Shown piece by piece: positions 46,799-55,505 of a stretch of 64,000 bases of DNA; position 1 is the stretch's first letter, and each line of letters starts with the position of its first letter. The translations under genes and the position numbers were made by a program. This DNA is from Novosphingobium barchaimii LL02. GTDB taxonomy: Bacteria > Pseudomonadota > Alphaproteobacteria > Sphingomonadales > Sphingomonadaceae. The stretch covers positions 670,668 to 734,667 of the forward strand of contig NZ_KQ130452.1 in the NCBI RefSeq assembly GCF_001046635.1. The letters run 5' to 3'. A model generated the notes under the pieces. That model made no database searches and was not told the origin of the DNA. It saw nothing but the letters and a program-made list of their open reading frames with translations.

Positions 46799-48145
46799 TC
46801 AGTTGGTGGCGGCAGGCGCCGTGGCAGCAGCCGGAGCCGACTTGCTCTTGGCATAGGCCGACCACAGCTTGGCGACGGGCTGGCGGGTGCCGGTGACCTT
46901 CGCGAAGTTGGTCTGCGCATCAGCGTACTTGCCCGAAAGCGTCTGCGACATGCCAAGGCGCAGCGCGACCTTGTTGGCATCCACGCCAGGCATCGAGATC
47001 GCCTTGGCATAGAACGTCTCCGCCTTGGCGGGCTGGTCGTAGCTGAGGAACACGTCGCCGGCCGCAACCACCGTCGCGGCGGTGGCACCGGCCTTGTTGG
47101 CATCGCGCTCGGTGGCGGGCAGCGAGGCCTTGTCACCCGCGACGCGGCCCTGCGAGTTCGTCAGGTCGGCGCCGATTTCAGCCTGGGTCAGCTTGCCCTT
47201 GGCAAGGCCGTCCTGCATCACCTTGACCGCTTCGCCCGGGAAGGCGCGCGGGTCGACGTTCTCGATGTACTCGAAATAGTCGCGCTTTTCAGCCATGCCG
47301 CCGGTGACGAACATCAGGCGCATGAGATCGAGGTTCTGGTCGCGCGGCAGCGATGAAAGCTGGCGGACGACCGAGATCGAGGTGCCCCAGCTCGACGGAT
47401 AGTACTGGCCGAGAAGCGCAGCATACTCGGTCGAGGGCGCAAGCTGCTTGGCGGTGTAGGTCTGCTGCAGCACGTTGCGCAGCGCGGTTTCCGAAGGCGC
47501 GGTGCCCTTGGCCTGAGCTGCGGCCACATCGTCCTTGGCCATCTGCAGCGCGGCTTCGGGGTTGTTGTTGCGCTTGTAGGAATCGGCGAGGACGAGGTCC
47601 AGCTGGCCCGACGTATCGGTATATCCGCCATCCTTGGCAGCCTTGAGGTACTTCGCCGCGTTGGCATAGTCCTTGAGCTGGTAGGCGGTGATGCCCGAAT
47701 CGTAATTGGTGGTGCCCAGAGCGGCCGCATCGAGCTTGCCGCTTTCGAGCAGCATCATGTTGCCCTGCTGCTTGAGCGCGAGGTCCTTCGAAATGATGCC
47801 GAAGTTGCGCATCATCGAGCCAAGCGCGTTCTTGTCGTCCGGCGTGGTTGCGGTGGGGACAGCTGCCTGAAACGCGGCCTTGCCGTCACCGCCCGCGGCG
47901 GTGTCGAACGCCTGCTTGGCAGCAGCCATCGCTTCGGGGGTCTGCTGACCGCCCAGCGCGGCAACCGCAGCTTCCATGGCCTTTTGAAGCGGCTGCGCGA
48001 CCTTTACGAATTCCGGCGAGAACTTGCCGCCTGCGGCTGCCTTCTCTTTCTTTGCAGCCATCGCGGGCGTTGCGGCCATGGCAACCAACCCGCTCGAAAG
48101 GGCGACGGCGAGAGCGACACGGGAAACAAGGAACTTGCGAGCCAT
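46799..48145 (-). CDS. Secreted helical-repeat (TPR-like) protein, unknown function
   Basis: The 448-residue protein has a signal peptide (FLVSRVALAVALSSGLVAMAATPAMA). The rest is Ala-rich and helical, with TPR-like segments such as GITAYQLKDYANAAKYLKAA and LVLADSYKRNNNPEAALQMA, and DVFLSYDQPAKAETFYAKAIS. Periplasmic location is likely. I cannot name a function. AGGAG lies before the ATG. It is divergent from gyrA across 314 bp. Confidence 0.8.
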   Translation of the reverse strand: MARKFLVSRVALAVALSSGLVAMAATPAMAAKKEKAAAGGKFSPEFVKVAQPLQKAMEAAVAALGGQQTPEAMAAAKQAFDTAAGGDGKAAFQAAVPTATTPDDKNALGSMMRNFGIISKDLALKQQGNMMLLESGKLDAAALGTTNYDSGITAYQLKDYANAAKYLKAAKDGGYTDTSGQLDLVLADSYKRNNNPEAALQMAKDDVAAAQAKGTAPSETALRNVLQQTYTAKQLAPSTEYAALLGQYYPSSWGTSISVVRQLSSLPRDQNLDLMRLMFVTGGMAEKRDYFEYIENVDPRAFPGEAVKVMQDGLAKGKLTQAEIGADLTNSQGRVAGDKASLPATERDANKAGATAATVVAAGDVFLSYDQPAKAETFYAKAISMPGVDANKVALRLGMSQTLSGKYADAQTNFAKVTGTRQPVAKLWSAYAKSKSAPAAATAPAATN

Positions 48146-48459
48146 CTAGGCTAACTCCTCTCAAGACAAAACAAATCCTGCGGTAGGCAGGCAATATCCT
48201 GCCCGAAAGCAGGACGAAAACGAGCGCCGCAGGGTTTGGCGGCGAATTGAACGATTGGCAACCTGCCCTGCGAAATAGGTGAGCGCCGTTGAACGCTCCT
48301 TGAATGCAATTCGTCGCACCCGTTCAGGGTTCCCGTGCATATGTGTGGAAAACGCCAGGCTGCCCCGCCCCGGCGGTGTGGTTCAGGTGGCATTCGCTCC
48401 GCGCATGTCCTAGGGCGGTCCATCACCCCTTTCCCATAGCAATCTGGCGACAGCAACGC
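48146..48459. promoter_or_regulatory. Divergent region upstream of gyrA and the TPR-like gene
   Basis: This 314-bp gap must carry promoters for gyrA (plus) and the secreted TPR-like gene (minus). The gyrA frame stays open upstream to 48304, but that stretch lacks GyrA-like content. I saw no hairpin or box that I could call. Confidence 0.4.
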
Positions 48460-51231
48460 GTGAGCGACGAGACCGACATCACCGAGCACACCGGCCCCGA
48501 GGGCGAGTTCACCCGCGTCGACATCGTCGACGAGATGAAGACGAGCTATCTCGATTACGCGATGAGCGTGATCGTGAGCCGCGCGCTTCCCGACGTGCGT
48601 GACGGACTTAAGCCGGTCCACCGCCGCATCCTGTTCGCCAGCCAGGAAGGCGGCTTCGTCGCCGGGCGGCCCTATCGCAAGTCGGCGAAGATCGTCGGCG
48701 ACGTCATGGGTAACTACCACCCCCACGGCGACAGCGCGATCTACGACGCTCTGGCACGCATGACCCAGGACTGGTCGATGCGCCTGCCGCTGATCGACGG
48801 TCAGGGTAACTTCGGTTCGATGGACCCCGATCCGCCGGCCTCGATGCGCTATACCGAAGCGCGTCTGGCCCGGGTCGCCAATTCGCTGCTCGACGATCTC
48901 GACAAGGATACCGTCGATTTCGTCGACAACTACGATGGTTCGCGGCGCGAGCCCTCGGTGTTGCCCGCGAAATATCCCAACCTGCTGGTCAACGGCGCCG
49001 GCGGCATCGCGGTCGGCATGGCCACCAACATCCCGCCCCACAACCTGGGCGAGGTGATCGACGGCTGCTTCGCGATGATGGACAATCCCGCCATCACCGC
49101 GGAGGAACTGTTCCACATCATCCCCGGCCCCGATTTCCCGACCGCGCCGTTGATCCTGGGCCAGCACGGCGCGCGCAACGCGTCGTACACCGGACGCGGC
49201 TCGATCGTGATGCGCTGCCGCCACCACGTCGAAGAAGCACGCGGCGCCAGCCGGGGTGCCCGCTCGATCGTGCTGACCAGCATTCCCTATCAGGTCGGCA
49301 AGTCCAACCTGGTGGAGAAGATCGCCGAAGCCGCCAAGGACAAGCGGATCGAAGGCGTCTCGGACATCCGCGACGAATCGAACCGCGAAGGCATGCGCGT
49401 CGTCGTCGACCTCAAGCGCGATGCCTCGCCTGAAGTGGTGCTCAACCAGATCTGGCGCAGCACCCCGGCGCAGTCCAACTTCGCCGCCAACATGCTGGCG
49501 ATCCGCGGCGGTCGGCCCGAGATCATGTCGCTGCGCGACATTCTCCAGGCTTTCATCCAGTTCCGCGAGCAGGTCATCACCCGCCGCACCAAGTTCGAAC
49601 TGAACAAGGCCCGCGAGCGCGCGCATATCTTGCTCGGCCTGGTGGTCGCGGTCTCGAACATGGACGAGGTCGTGAAGATCATTCGCGGCGCGTCCAACCC
49701 GGCCGACGCGCGTGCCAAGCTGATCGCCAAGGAATGGCCGATCGGCGATATCGCGGCCTACATCCGCCTCGTCGAGGCGATCGAACCCGATGCCGAGCAG
49801 GCCGGCGGGACCTACCGCCTGTCCGAAGCGCAGGTGAAGGCGATCCTCGACCTGCGCCTCCACCGCCTCACCGCGCTGGGCCGCGACGAGATCGGCGACG
49901 AACTCAAGGAACTGGCGGTCGCGATCGCCGGATACCTCGAAATCCTGGCCGACCGCGTCAAACTTTACAATGTGATGCGCGGCGAACTTCAGGCCGTGCG
50001 TGATGCTTACGCCACCCCGCGCATCTCCGAGATCACCGCCGCTTTCGACGGGATCGACGACGAAGACCTGATCGAGCGCGAGGACATGGTGGTGACCGTC
50101 ACCATGGACGGCTACATCAAGCGCACCGCCCTCTCCACCTTCCGCGCCCAGAACCGGGGCGGCAAGGGCCGCGCCGGCATGGCGACGAAGGAAGAGGATG
50201 CCGTGACGACGATGTTCGTCACCTCCACTCACAACCCGGTGCTGTTCTTCTCCACCGCAGGCAAGGTCTACCGCCTCAAGGCTTATCGCCTTCCAGAGGG
50301 CGGACCGACCACGCGCGGCCGGCCGATCGTCAACCTCCTGCCCGCGCTGGACAAGGACGAGACGATCCAGACCGTGCTCGCCCTGCCCGAGGACGAGACC
50401 GAGTGGAGCAAGCTGTCGGTCGTGTTCGCCACGGCCAAGGGCAACGTGCGCCGCAACTCGATGGATTCCTTCGCGAACATCCCCAGCAACGGCAAGTTCG
50501 CGATGCGTTTCGACGAAGGCAGCGACGATCGACTGATCGGCGTCGCCCTGCTCGCGGCGTCGGACGACGTGCTGCTCGCCACCCGCAAGGGCCGGGCGAT
50601 CCGCTTCGCCGGCGATGATGTGCGCGAATTCACGAGCCGCACGTCCACCGGCGTTCGCGGCATGACGCTCAAGGAAGACGACGAGGTCATCTCGCTGTCG
50701 ATCCTGCACCGCGTCGGCACTGACGGCGAGGAGCGCGAACAGTACCTGCGCTTCGCCCCGTGGAAGGGCGAGAAGGAAGGCGAGTCCACCCTCGCGCCCG
50801 AACGCATGGAAGAACTGGCCGCGCGCGAGCAGTTCATCCTCACCGTGTGCGCCAACGGCTATGGCAAGCTGTCCTCGGCCTACGAGTATCGCCGCACCGG
50901 ACGCGGCGGCCAGGGCATCACCAATATCGACAACATCGGCCGTAACGGGCCGGTGGTGGCCAGCTTCCCGGCCACCCGCGCGCAGCAGCTGATGCTGGTC
51001 ACCGACCAGGCCAAGCTGATCCGCCTGCCGCTCGATTCGCTGCGGGTCATCGGACGCGGTTCGGCAGGTGTGCGCCTGTTCACCGTATCGAACGACGAGC
51101 ATGTCGTCAGCGCCGTGCGCCTCGACGAAGAGCCTGAAGTCGACGCCGTCGCCGCGCTTCCCGTGGTAGAGGGTGCGGCCGAAACGGAAACGCCAGACAC
51201 CGAAACCCCCGAAGCCGAGGGCGACGAGTGA
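48460..51231 (+). CDS. gyrA: DNA gyrase subunit A
   Basis: 923 residues from GTG 48460. SYLDYAMSVIVSRALPDVRDGLKPVHRRIL opens the topoisomerase domain. The catalytic Tyr131 is in ASMRYTEARL. The quinolone-determining stretch HPHGDSAIYD has Ser92 and Asp96 (E. coli 83 and 87), the wild-type state. The GyrA-box reads QNRGGKG, which separates it from ParC, and six-blade C-terminal repeats follow with an acidic tail. It introduces negative supercoils with GyrB. The start is the only one fitting, with no strong Shine-Dalgarno. Confidence 0.97.
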   Translation: MSDETDITEHTGPEGEFTRVDIVDEMKTSYLDYAMSVIVSRALPDVRDGLKPVHRRILFASQEGGFVAGRPYRKSAKIVGDVMGNYHPHGDSAIYDALARMTQDWSMRLPLIDGQGNFGSMDPDPPASMRYTEARLARVANSLLDDLDKDTVDFVDNYDGSRREPSVLPAKYPNLLVNGAGGIAVGMATNIPPHNLGEVIDGCFAMMDNPAITAEELFHIIPGPDFPTAPLILGQHGARNASYTGRGSIVMRCRHHVEEARGASRGARSIVLTSIPYQVGKSNLVEKIAEAAKDKRIEGVSDIRDESNREGMRVVVDLKRDASPEVVLNQIWRSTPAQSNFAANMLAIRGGRPEIMSLRDILQAFIQFREQVITRRTKFELNKARERAHILLGLVVAVSNMDEVVKIIRGASNPADARAKLIAKEWPIGDIAAYIRLVEAIEPDAEQAGGTYRLSEAQVKAILDLRLHRLTALGRDEIGDELKELAVAIAGYLEILADRVKLYNVMRGELQAVRDAYATPRISEITAAFDGIDDEDLIEREDMVVTVTMDGYIKRTALSTFRAQNRGGKGRAGMATKEEDAVTTMFVTSTHNPVLFFSTAGKVYRLKAYRLPEGGPTTRGRPIVNLLPALDKDETIQTVLALPEDETEWSKLSVVFATAKGNVRRNSMDSFANIPSNGKFAMRFDEGSDDRLIGVALLAASDDVLLATRKGRAIRFAGDDVREFTSRTSTGVRGMTLKEDDEVISLSILHRVGTDGEEREQYLRFAPWKGEKEGESTLAPERMEELAAREQFILTVCANGYGKLSSAYEYRRTGRGGQGITNIDNIGRNGPVVASFPATRAQQLMLVTDQAKLIRLPLDSLRVIGRGSAGVRLFTVSNDEHVVSAVRLDEEPEVDAVAALPVVEGAAETETPDTETPEAEGDE

Positions 51232-51575
51232 GCGCGGCGGATACCGTCGCCTACAAGATCCTGACCGGCGAGCAGCTTGCAAGGCTGCTCGCCGACGGAA
51301 CGTTCGCCGGCGCTCCGGTGGATATCGCGGACGGGTATATCCACCTGTCCGCCGCACCCCAGGCGCAGGGCACCCTGGACAAGCATTTCGCCGGGCAGGA
51401 CGACCTGCATATCGCCGTGGTCGACCTGACCGCGCTGGGCGATGCGGTGAAGTGGGAAGTCTCGCGCGGGGGCGCGTTGTTCCCGCACATCTATGCAGAC
51501 CTGCCGCTCTCGGCAGTCCTGTCGCACGCCCCGGTATCGCGGGACGATGCCGGAACGCTGCAACTCCCTCATTGA
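51228..51575 (+). CDS. DUF952 domain-containing protein
   Basis: The 115-residue protein starts at a GTG overlapping the gyrA stop (GTGA). AYKILTGEQLARLLADGTFAGAPVDIADGYIHLS and LFPHIYADLPLSAV are the DUF952 landmarks. The family is of unknown biochemical function, possibly ADP-ribosyltransferase-like. Translational coupling with gyrA is notable. Confidence 0.92.
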   Translation: MSAADTVAYKILTGEQLARLLADGTFAGAPVDIADGYIHLSAAPQAQGTLDKHFAGQDDLHIAVVDLTALGDAVKWEVSRGGALFPHIYADLPLSAVLSHAPVSRDDAGTLQLPH

Positions 51576-51578
51576 CAA

Positions 51579-51599
51579 TTATAACCAATTAGGTTATAA
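51579..51599. repeat. AT-rich perfect inverted repeat (8-bp arms)
   Basis: TTATAACC and GGTTATAA flank AATTA, 4 bp after the DUF952 stop. The arms are exact and stand out in GC-rich DNA. It could be an operator-type site or a weak hairpin. No regulator gene is adjacent. Confidence 0.6.
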
Positions 51600-52037
51600 G
51601 CTCCGACATCCGCAGCCCCGACGCGTAAGGGGAAGCGGTGTATCGGGTCGGCGCCGTGGGCCGGACGCGTGCGCAAGCCGTGGACCACGCCACCAGCGTC
51701 TGACCGGATCGGTTCACATACCCAGGTCCCCGCAATCGGCCCGCCTCCCACGAAGAGGGGGCTTCCCGGACGACCTTTTCGAGGCAGCGGCTTTTGCGAG
51801 TCCGCGTCGCCGCTTCGAACCGATCCGCAGGACCGAGCCGGGCTGTAGCAGCCACTAACCGGCCGTTCGCACTAAAGGCTGCCCTCCCTCGCGTCCTTGC
51901 ACAGGACGCCCCGACGCCGACCCGATGATCCCTCTTCGGCATCCGTGTTTTCTTTCGGCGTTACTCCGCGCTCGCCAGCGGACGATCCCCCACGCCCGGT
52001 TGGTCCCCGCGCCTGTGCCGGGGAGGCGGGAAGGCAA
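51600..52037. other. Gene-poor stretch between DUF952 and lysoplasmalogenase-like genes
   Basis: These 438 bases have no protein I can support. Open frames on both strands are Arg/Pro-rich and look like shadows. Local inverted runs (for example CTCCCACGAAGAGGGGGC) suggest possible RNA structure, but I could not match rnpB, tmRNA, SRP or 6S RNA features. Confidence 0.4.
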
Positions 52038-52718
52038 TTACAAGAAATCCTCGCGCATCCGCAACTCGCCGGTAACCCCCGTCGCCAGCACCAGGTTGCC
52101 CAGGTAGAACAGCGGCCACGCCGCCAGCGCCGCGGCCGGCCCCGAACCGCCTGACGCACCGCCAAGCGCGGCGATCCCCAGCACGTTCCCGGCCACGATC
52201 AGCGAAGCCCCCAGGCCTACCCGGGAGCGCGGGAACGTGCTGATCCACGCCGAAGCCGCCATGCCGCCCAGAGCCAGGCCCAGGAACAGCGGCACGCCAA
52301 CCCCGGCCCGTTCCGCCGCGAAGTAGCACAGCAGAGGTGTCCCCAAAGTCAGCGCCAGCGCCGAGGCCTTGCGTCCGCCGTCCATTTCCACCCGGCGATG
52401 GACCAGGAACATTCCCAGGCCGATCAGATAAGCCACCAGCAGCGCATTCAGCGCGATCAGCGGCATATAGTCCATCAGCGCCGAGCCGATCGCCTGCAAC
52501 ACCAGCATGCCCGCCAGCGACCGCGTATCGTTTCCCCGGTGGCGCAGCACCGCATAGACCGCCAGCAACAGCAGCGGCGCTGCCTTGAGCAGCAACAGGT
52601 AAAGCCCCGGCGTCTCGCTGCCTTGCAGCCAGATCCAGGCCAGCGCCAGCACCATGCTACCCAGCAGCCAGGGTCGGCGTTCGATCAGGGCGCGCTTGGG
52701 CATCGTGGTCTTTCTCAT
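52038..52718 (-). CDS. Lysoplasmalogenase-like (YhhN) membrane protein
   Basis: The 226-residue protein has about 8 hydrophobic segments (PWLLGSMVLALAWIWL, LYLLLLKAAPLLLLAVYAVL, YMPLIALNALLVAYLIGLGMF and others). The YhhN/TMEM86 pattern KxxPLLLL and FxxSD-like strings (GNVLGIAALGG) is seen. YhhN proteins hydrolyse vinyl-ether bonds of lysoplasmalogens or have an unknown lipid role in the inner membrane. ATG 52718 (MRKTTM) or 52703 are both possible starts. It is divergent from trmFO. Confidence 0.8.
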   Translation of the reverse strand: MRKTTMPKRALIERRPWLLGSMVLALAWIWLQGSETPGLYLLLLKAAPLLLLAVYAVLRHRGNDTRSLAGMLVLQAIGSALMDYMPLIALNALLVAYLIGLGMFLVHRRVEMDGGRKASALALTLGTPLLCYFAAERAGVGVPLFLGLALGGMAASAWISTFPRSRVGLGASLIVAGNVLGIAALGGASGGSGPAAALAAWPLFYLGNLVLATGVTGELRMREDFL

Positions 52719-52793
52719 CGGTTGGGTTCGCCTGCGGCTATGGCAGGTGAGCGGGGCCTTTTCCATGCCCGCCATACCGGCTAGGCGAGGCCC

Positions 52794-54170
52794 ATGACAA
52801 AAGACTCCGGTACGACTTACGACGTTCACATTATCGGCGGCGGCCTGGCCGGCAGCGAGGCGGCCTGGCAGCTTGGCCGCCGGGGCTACTGCGTGCGCCT
52901 TTCCGAAATGCGCGGCGCCGGTCCAGAATGGCCGGGCGAGCGCAGCCCCGCCCACCAGGGCGACGGGCTGGCCGAACTGGTCTGCTCCAACTCGTTTCGC
53001 TCAGACGACAGCGACAAGAACGCGGTGGGCCTGCTCCACCACGAGATGCGCCTCTGCGATTCGCTCATCATGTCGGCCGCGGCCATTGCCGAGGTTCCCG
53101 CCGGTTCTGCGCTGGCCGTCGACCGCGACGTGTTCTCCGCCGAGGTGGAAGCCCGCCTTGCCGCCCTGCCCAACGTCGACATCGTGCGCGAACGCATCGA
53201 CGCGCTGCCCGAAGGCCGCGTCATCGTCGCCACCGGCCCGCTGACCGCCGAGGCGCTGGCCGGGTCGATCGGTCAGGCGACCGGCGCGGACAGCCTCGCC
53301 TTCTTCGATGCCATCGCCCCGATCGTCTACCACGAATCGATCGATATGGACGTGTGCTGGATGGCCTCGCGCTGGGACAAGGGCGAGACCAAGGATTACA
53401 TCAACTGCCCGATGAACGAGGAGCAGTACCTCGCCTTCCACAAGGGGCTGGTCGAAGGCGAGAAGACCTCGTTCAAGGAATGGGAGGCCAACACTCCCTA
53501 TTTCGACGGCTGCATGCCCATCGAAGTCATGGCCGAACGCGGCGTGGACACCTTGCGCTTCGGCCCGATGAAGCCGGTCGGCCTCGACAATCCGCACTGG
53601 GCAACGCCAGAGCATCCGAACGGACGCTGGCCCTATGCCGTGGTGCAGCTGCGCCAGGACAACAAGCTGGGCACGATCTGGAACATGGTCGGCTTCCAGA
53701 CCAAGCTGAAACATGCCGAGCAAGTGAAGCTGTTCCGCACGATCCCGGGCCTCGAAAATGCCGAGTTCGCGCGGCTTGGCGGCTTGCACCGCAACACGTT
53801 CCTCAACTCGCCGGTGCTGCTCGACCGGACCCTGCGCCTGAAATCCGCGCCGCACGTCCGCTTCGCCGGGCAGATCACCGGCTGCGAAGGCTATGTCGAA
53901 AGCGCGGCAGTCGGCCTCATGGCCGGGCTGATGGCCTGCGCCGAACTCGCCGGCCAGGAGTGGCAGGCGCCGCCGCGCACGACCGCGATGGGCGCCCTGC
54001 TCTCACACATCACCGGCGACGCCGAGGCCGAAACCTATCAGCCGATGAACATCAACTTTGGCCTGTTCCCGCCGCTGCACGATGTGAAGAAGAAGCAGCG
54101 CAAGGAAGCCTACACCGGCCGCGCCAAGGAAGAGATCGCGCCGTGGCTGGAAGGACTGACGCCGGCGTAA
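52794..54170 (+). CDS. trmFO: tRNA (uracil-5-)-methyltransferase TrmFO
   Basis: The 458-residue folate- and FAD-dependent enzyme makes m5U54 in t[19 protein letters not shown] is the FAD loop (about 12-27). [12 protein letters not shown] is the TrmFO signature with a catalytic Cys, and [15 protein letters not shown] near the C-terminus is the second. The ATG is 75 bp from the divergent lysoplasmalogenase-like start. It ends 5 bp before the convergent EF-hand gene. Confidence 0.96.
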   Translation: MTKDSGTTYDVHIIGGGLAGSEAAWQLGRRGYCVRLSEMRGAGPEWPGERSPAHQGDGLAELVCSNSFRSDDSDKNAVGLLHHEMRLCDSLIMSAAAIAEVPAGSALAVDRDVFSAEVEARLAALPNVDIVRERIDALPEGRVIVATGPLTAEALAGSIGQATGADSLAFFDAIAPIVYHESIDMDVCWMASRWDKGETKDYINCPMNEEQYLAFHKGLVEGEKTSFKEWEANTPYFDGCMPIEVMAERGVDTLRFGPMKPVGLDNPHWATPEHPNGRWPYAVVQLRQDNKLGTIWNMVGFQTKLKHAEQVKLFRTIPGLENAEFARLGGLHRNTFLNSPVLLDRTLRLKSAPHVRFAGQITGCEGYVESAAVGLMAGLMACAELAGQEWQAPPRTTAMGALLSHITGDAEAETYQPMNINFGLFPPLHDVKKKQRKEAYTGRAKEEIAPWLEGLTPA

Positions 54171-54174
54171 GCCC

Positions 54175-54630
54175 TCAGCAGCTGCACTTTGCTTTGGGCT
54201 TGGGCGGGGGCGCCGTGCGGCGAAATTCGGCGGGGGTAAGGTACTGGTCGTGGTCGACGTCGGCCTCGGCGAACTTGTCGACCTTGGCGACCGCCCACTC
54301 CTCGAAGGTCAGCAGGTTGTTGCCGTCCTTGTCCAGCTTGCGGAAGGCATCGGCGCGGGTTGAGAGCATTTCATTGCGCGATATCCGCTTGTCGCGGTCA
54401 CGGTCGTAGCGGAAGAAGCGGCGCTGTTCGCGGCTGAGTTCGGTTGCTTGCGGCAATTCCGGACCGACCATGTCGCCTACATCCGCGCTGGGCAAGGGCG
54501 CGGGTCCGATGGACGCGCTGGCGCTGGGCGGAGGGGCGCCGGCTTCCACTTCGGCGCGGCCCTGAAGCCAGAACAGGCCAATCCCCATCATCACGAACAC
54601 GGCAAGGCCGCCAAGCAGGAAACGGTTCAT
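54175..54630 (-). CDS. Membrane-anchored EF-hand protein
   Basis: 151 residues from ATG 54630, preceded by AAGGGG. An N-terminal hydrophobic segment (FLLGGLAVFVMMGIGLFWL) is a signal anchor, and a Pro-rich linker follows. Three EF-hand loops are visible: DRDRDKRISRNE, DKDGNNLLTFEE and DVDHDQYLTPAE, each with acidic residues at positions 1, 3 and 12. It likely binds calcium outside the inner membrane. It ends in a Lys/Cys tail (KPKAKCSC). Confidence 0.88.
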   Translation of the reverse strand: MNRFLLGGLAVFVMMGIGLFWLQGRAEVEAGAPPPSASASIGPAPLPSADVGDMVGPELPQATELSREQRRFFRYDRDRDKRISRNEMLSTRADAFRKLDKDGNNLLTFEEWAVAKVDKFAEADVDHDQYLTPAEFRRTAPPPKPKAKCSC

Positions 54631-54702
54631 AGCAAGCCCCTTCATCAAGGCTCGCAGCCTTAGGGGCAGCGCCCATCCTTCCGGAAATTACAACGCTTTA
54701 AT

Positions 54703-55402
54703 CTATAAGCCGAGCAGGCCAAGGCGCATGGCCTTGAGCACCGCGGCGGGGGATGTCGCCGCTTCCTCACCCTTGTCGAGACGGCGATAAGCGAGCCCAT
54801 GAAGCACCATCAACGGGCGCAAGGGCCGCGAGAGACGCACGCCTTTGGCGCGGTCAGCCAGCGCCAGAGCGCGAGCCGTCTCGCGCTCGTTTTCATGGCC
54901 AAGGCGCATGGCAAGGTCGGCCAGCGCCCAGGAACGGGCCAGTCGCTGCACGGCGCGAAGTTCACCGTCACGGCCCAGCGCCTGCGCCAAAGTGGCGAAA
55001 GCAGCGGACCTTCCCTCAGCCATCAATTCCAGCGCGGATGCGGGAAGCGGCGCGCTTCCGGTCATGGCTTCCCAGCCATTGACGAGGCTGACGAGACCGC
55101 CGTGATGTCCATTCCAGGTGCGCAGAAGGGCAAGCAGCGGTTCGCCGTCTGGCCACTTGTCGGCAGGCTGGGACAGCGACTCGCGCCACCATGCCAGACG
55201 CAGCTGCGCCATCATCGGTTCACGGGAATTGCGCAGCAGACCAGCGAGCCGGGTATCGAGCGCCAGCAGCGCCAGCGTCTGTACCCGCGCGGACTTCGGC
55301 GCATAGGCCAAGGCAAGCCGCGATACCGTGGGCAGCGAGGCGACGAGGATATCCTCGTTCGAGGCGGGTGTCTGGGATGCGGGGGGGCTGGGTTTCGGTC
55401 AC
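54703..55402 (-). pseudogene. Squalene/phytoene synthase family gene, frame broken at a 7-G tract
   Basis: The frame covering LALAYAPKSARVQTLALLALDTRLAGLLRNSREPM and LRLAWWRESL gives a 202-residue helical product if begun at TTG 55311. The conserved ASNEDILVASLPTVSRLALAYAP region upstream is in the same frame but has no start. GTG 55402 (VTETQPP) with a proper start sits in another frame. A seven-G run at 55381-55387 separates them, and one base fewer would fuse the two. It is homologous to squalene/phytoene synthases and the NDUFAF6-like group, which handle isoprenoids or assist complex I. It may be an assembly error or a contingency locus. The aspartate-rich DxxxD motifs are not obvious, so catalysis is doubtful. 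Confidence 0.75.
55381..55387. repeat. Homopolymer tract of seven G
   Basis: The run lies at the 5' end of the squalene/phytoene-synthase-like gene (seven C on the coding strand). Loss of one base restores a continuous frame from GTG 55402. Such tracts change length by slippage. Confidence 0.85.
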
Positions 55403-55505
55403 GCGGCATCCCTAGAGGGTGCGGCGACGGGAATAAACCCATCTTCCGCTCACCGGATCGCCGATAGCGCGGGCGGTGGCATCAACCATCGCCCGCGCCG
55501 TCAGA

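Noticed and set aside
48151-51588. A 1145-codon open frame on the minus strand across gyrA
   Set aside because: It is a shadow of the GC-rich gyrA codons; its composition (many Arg, His, Asp and Gly) shows no domain, and the plus-strand GyrA is beyond doubt.
52928-54409. A 493-codon plus-strand frame within trmFO and the EF-hand gene
   Set aside because: It is the +1 shadow of TrmFO, very rich in Arg, with no domain content.
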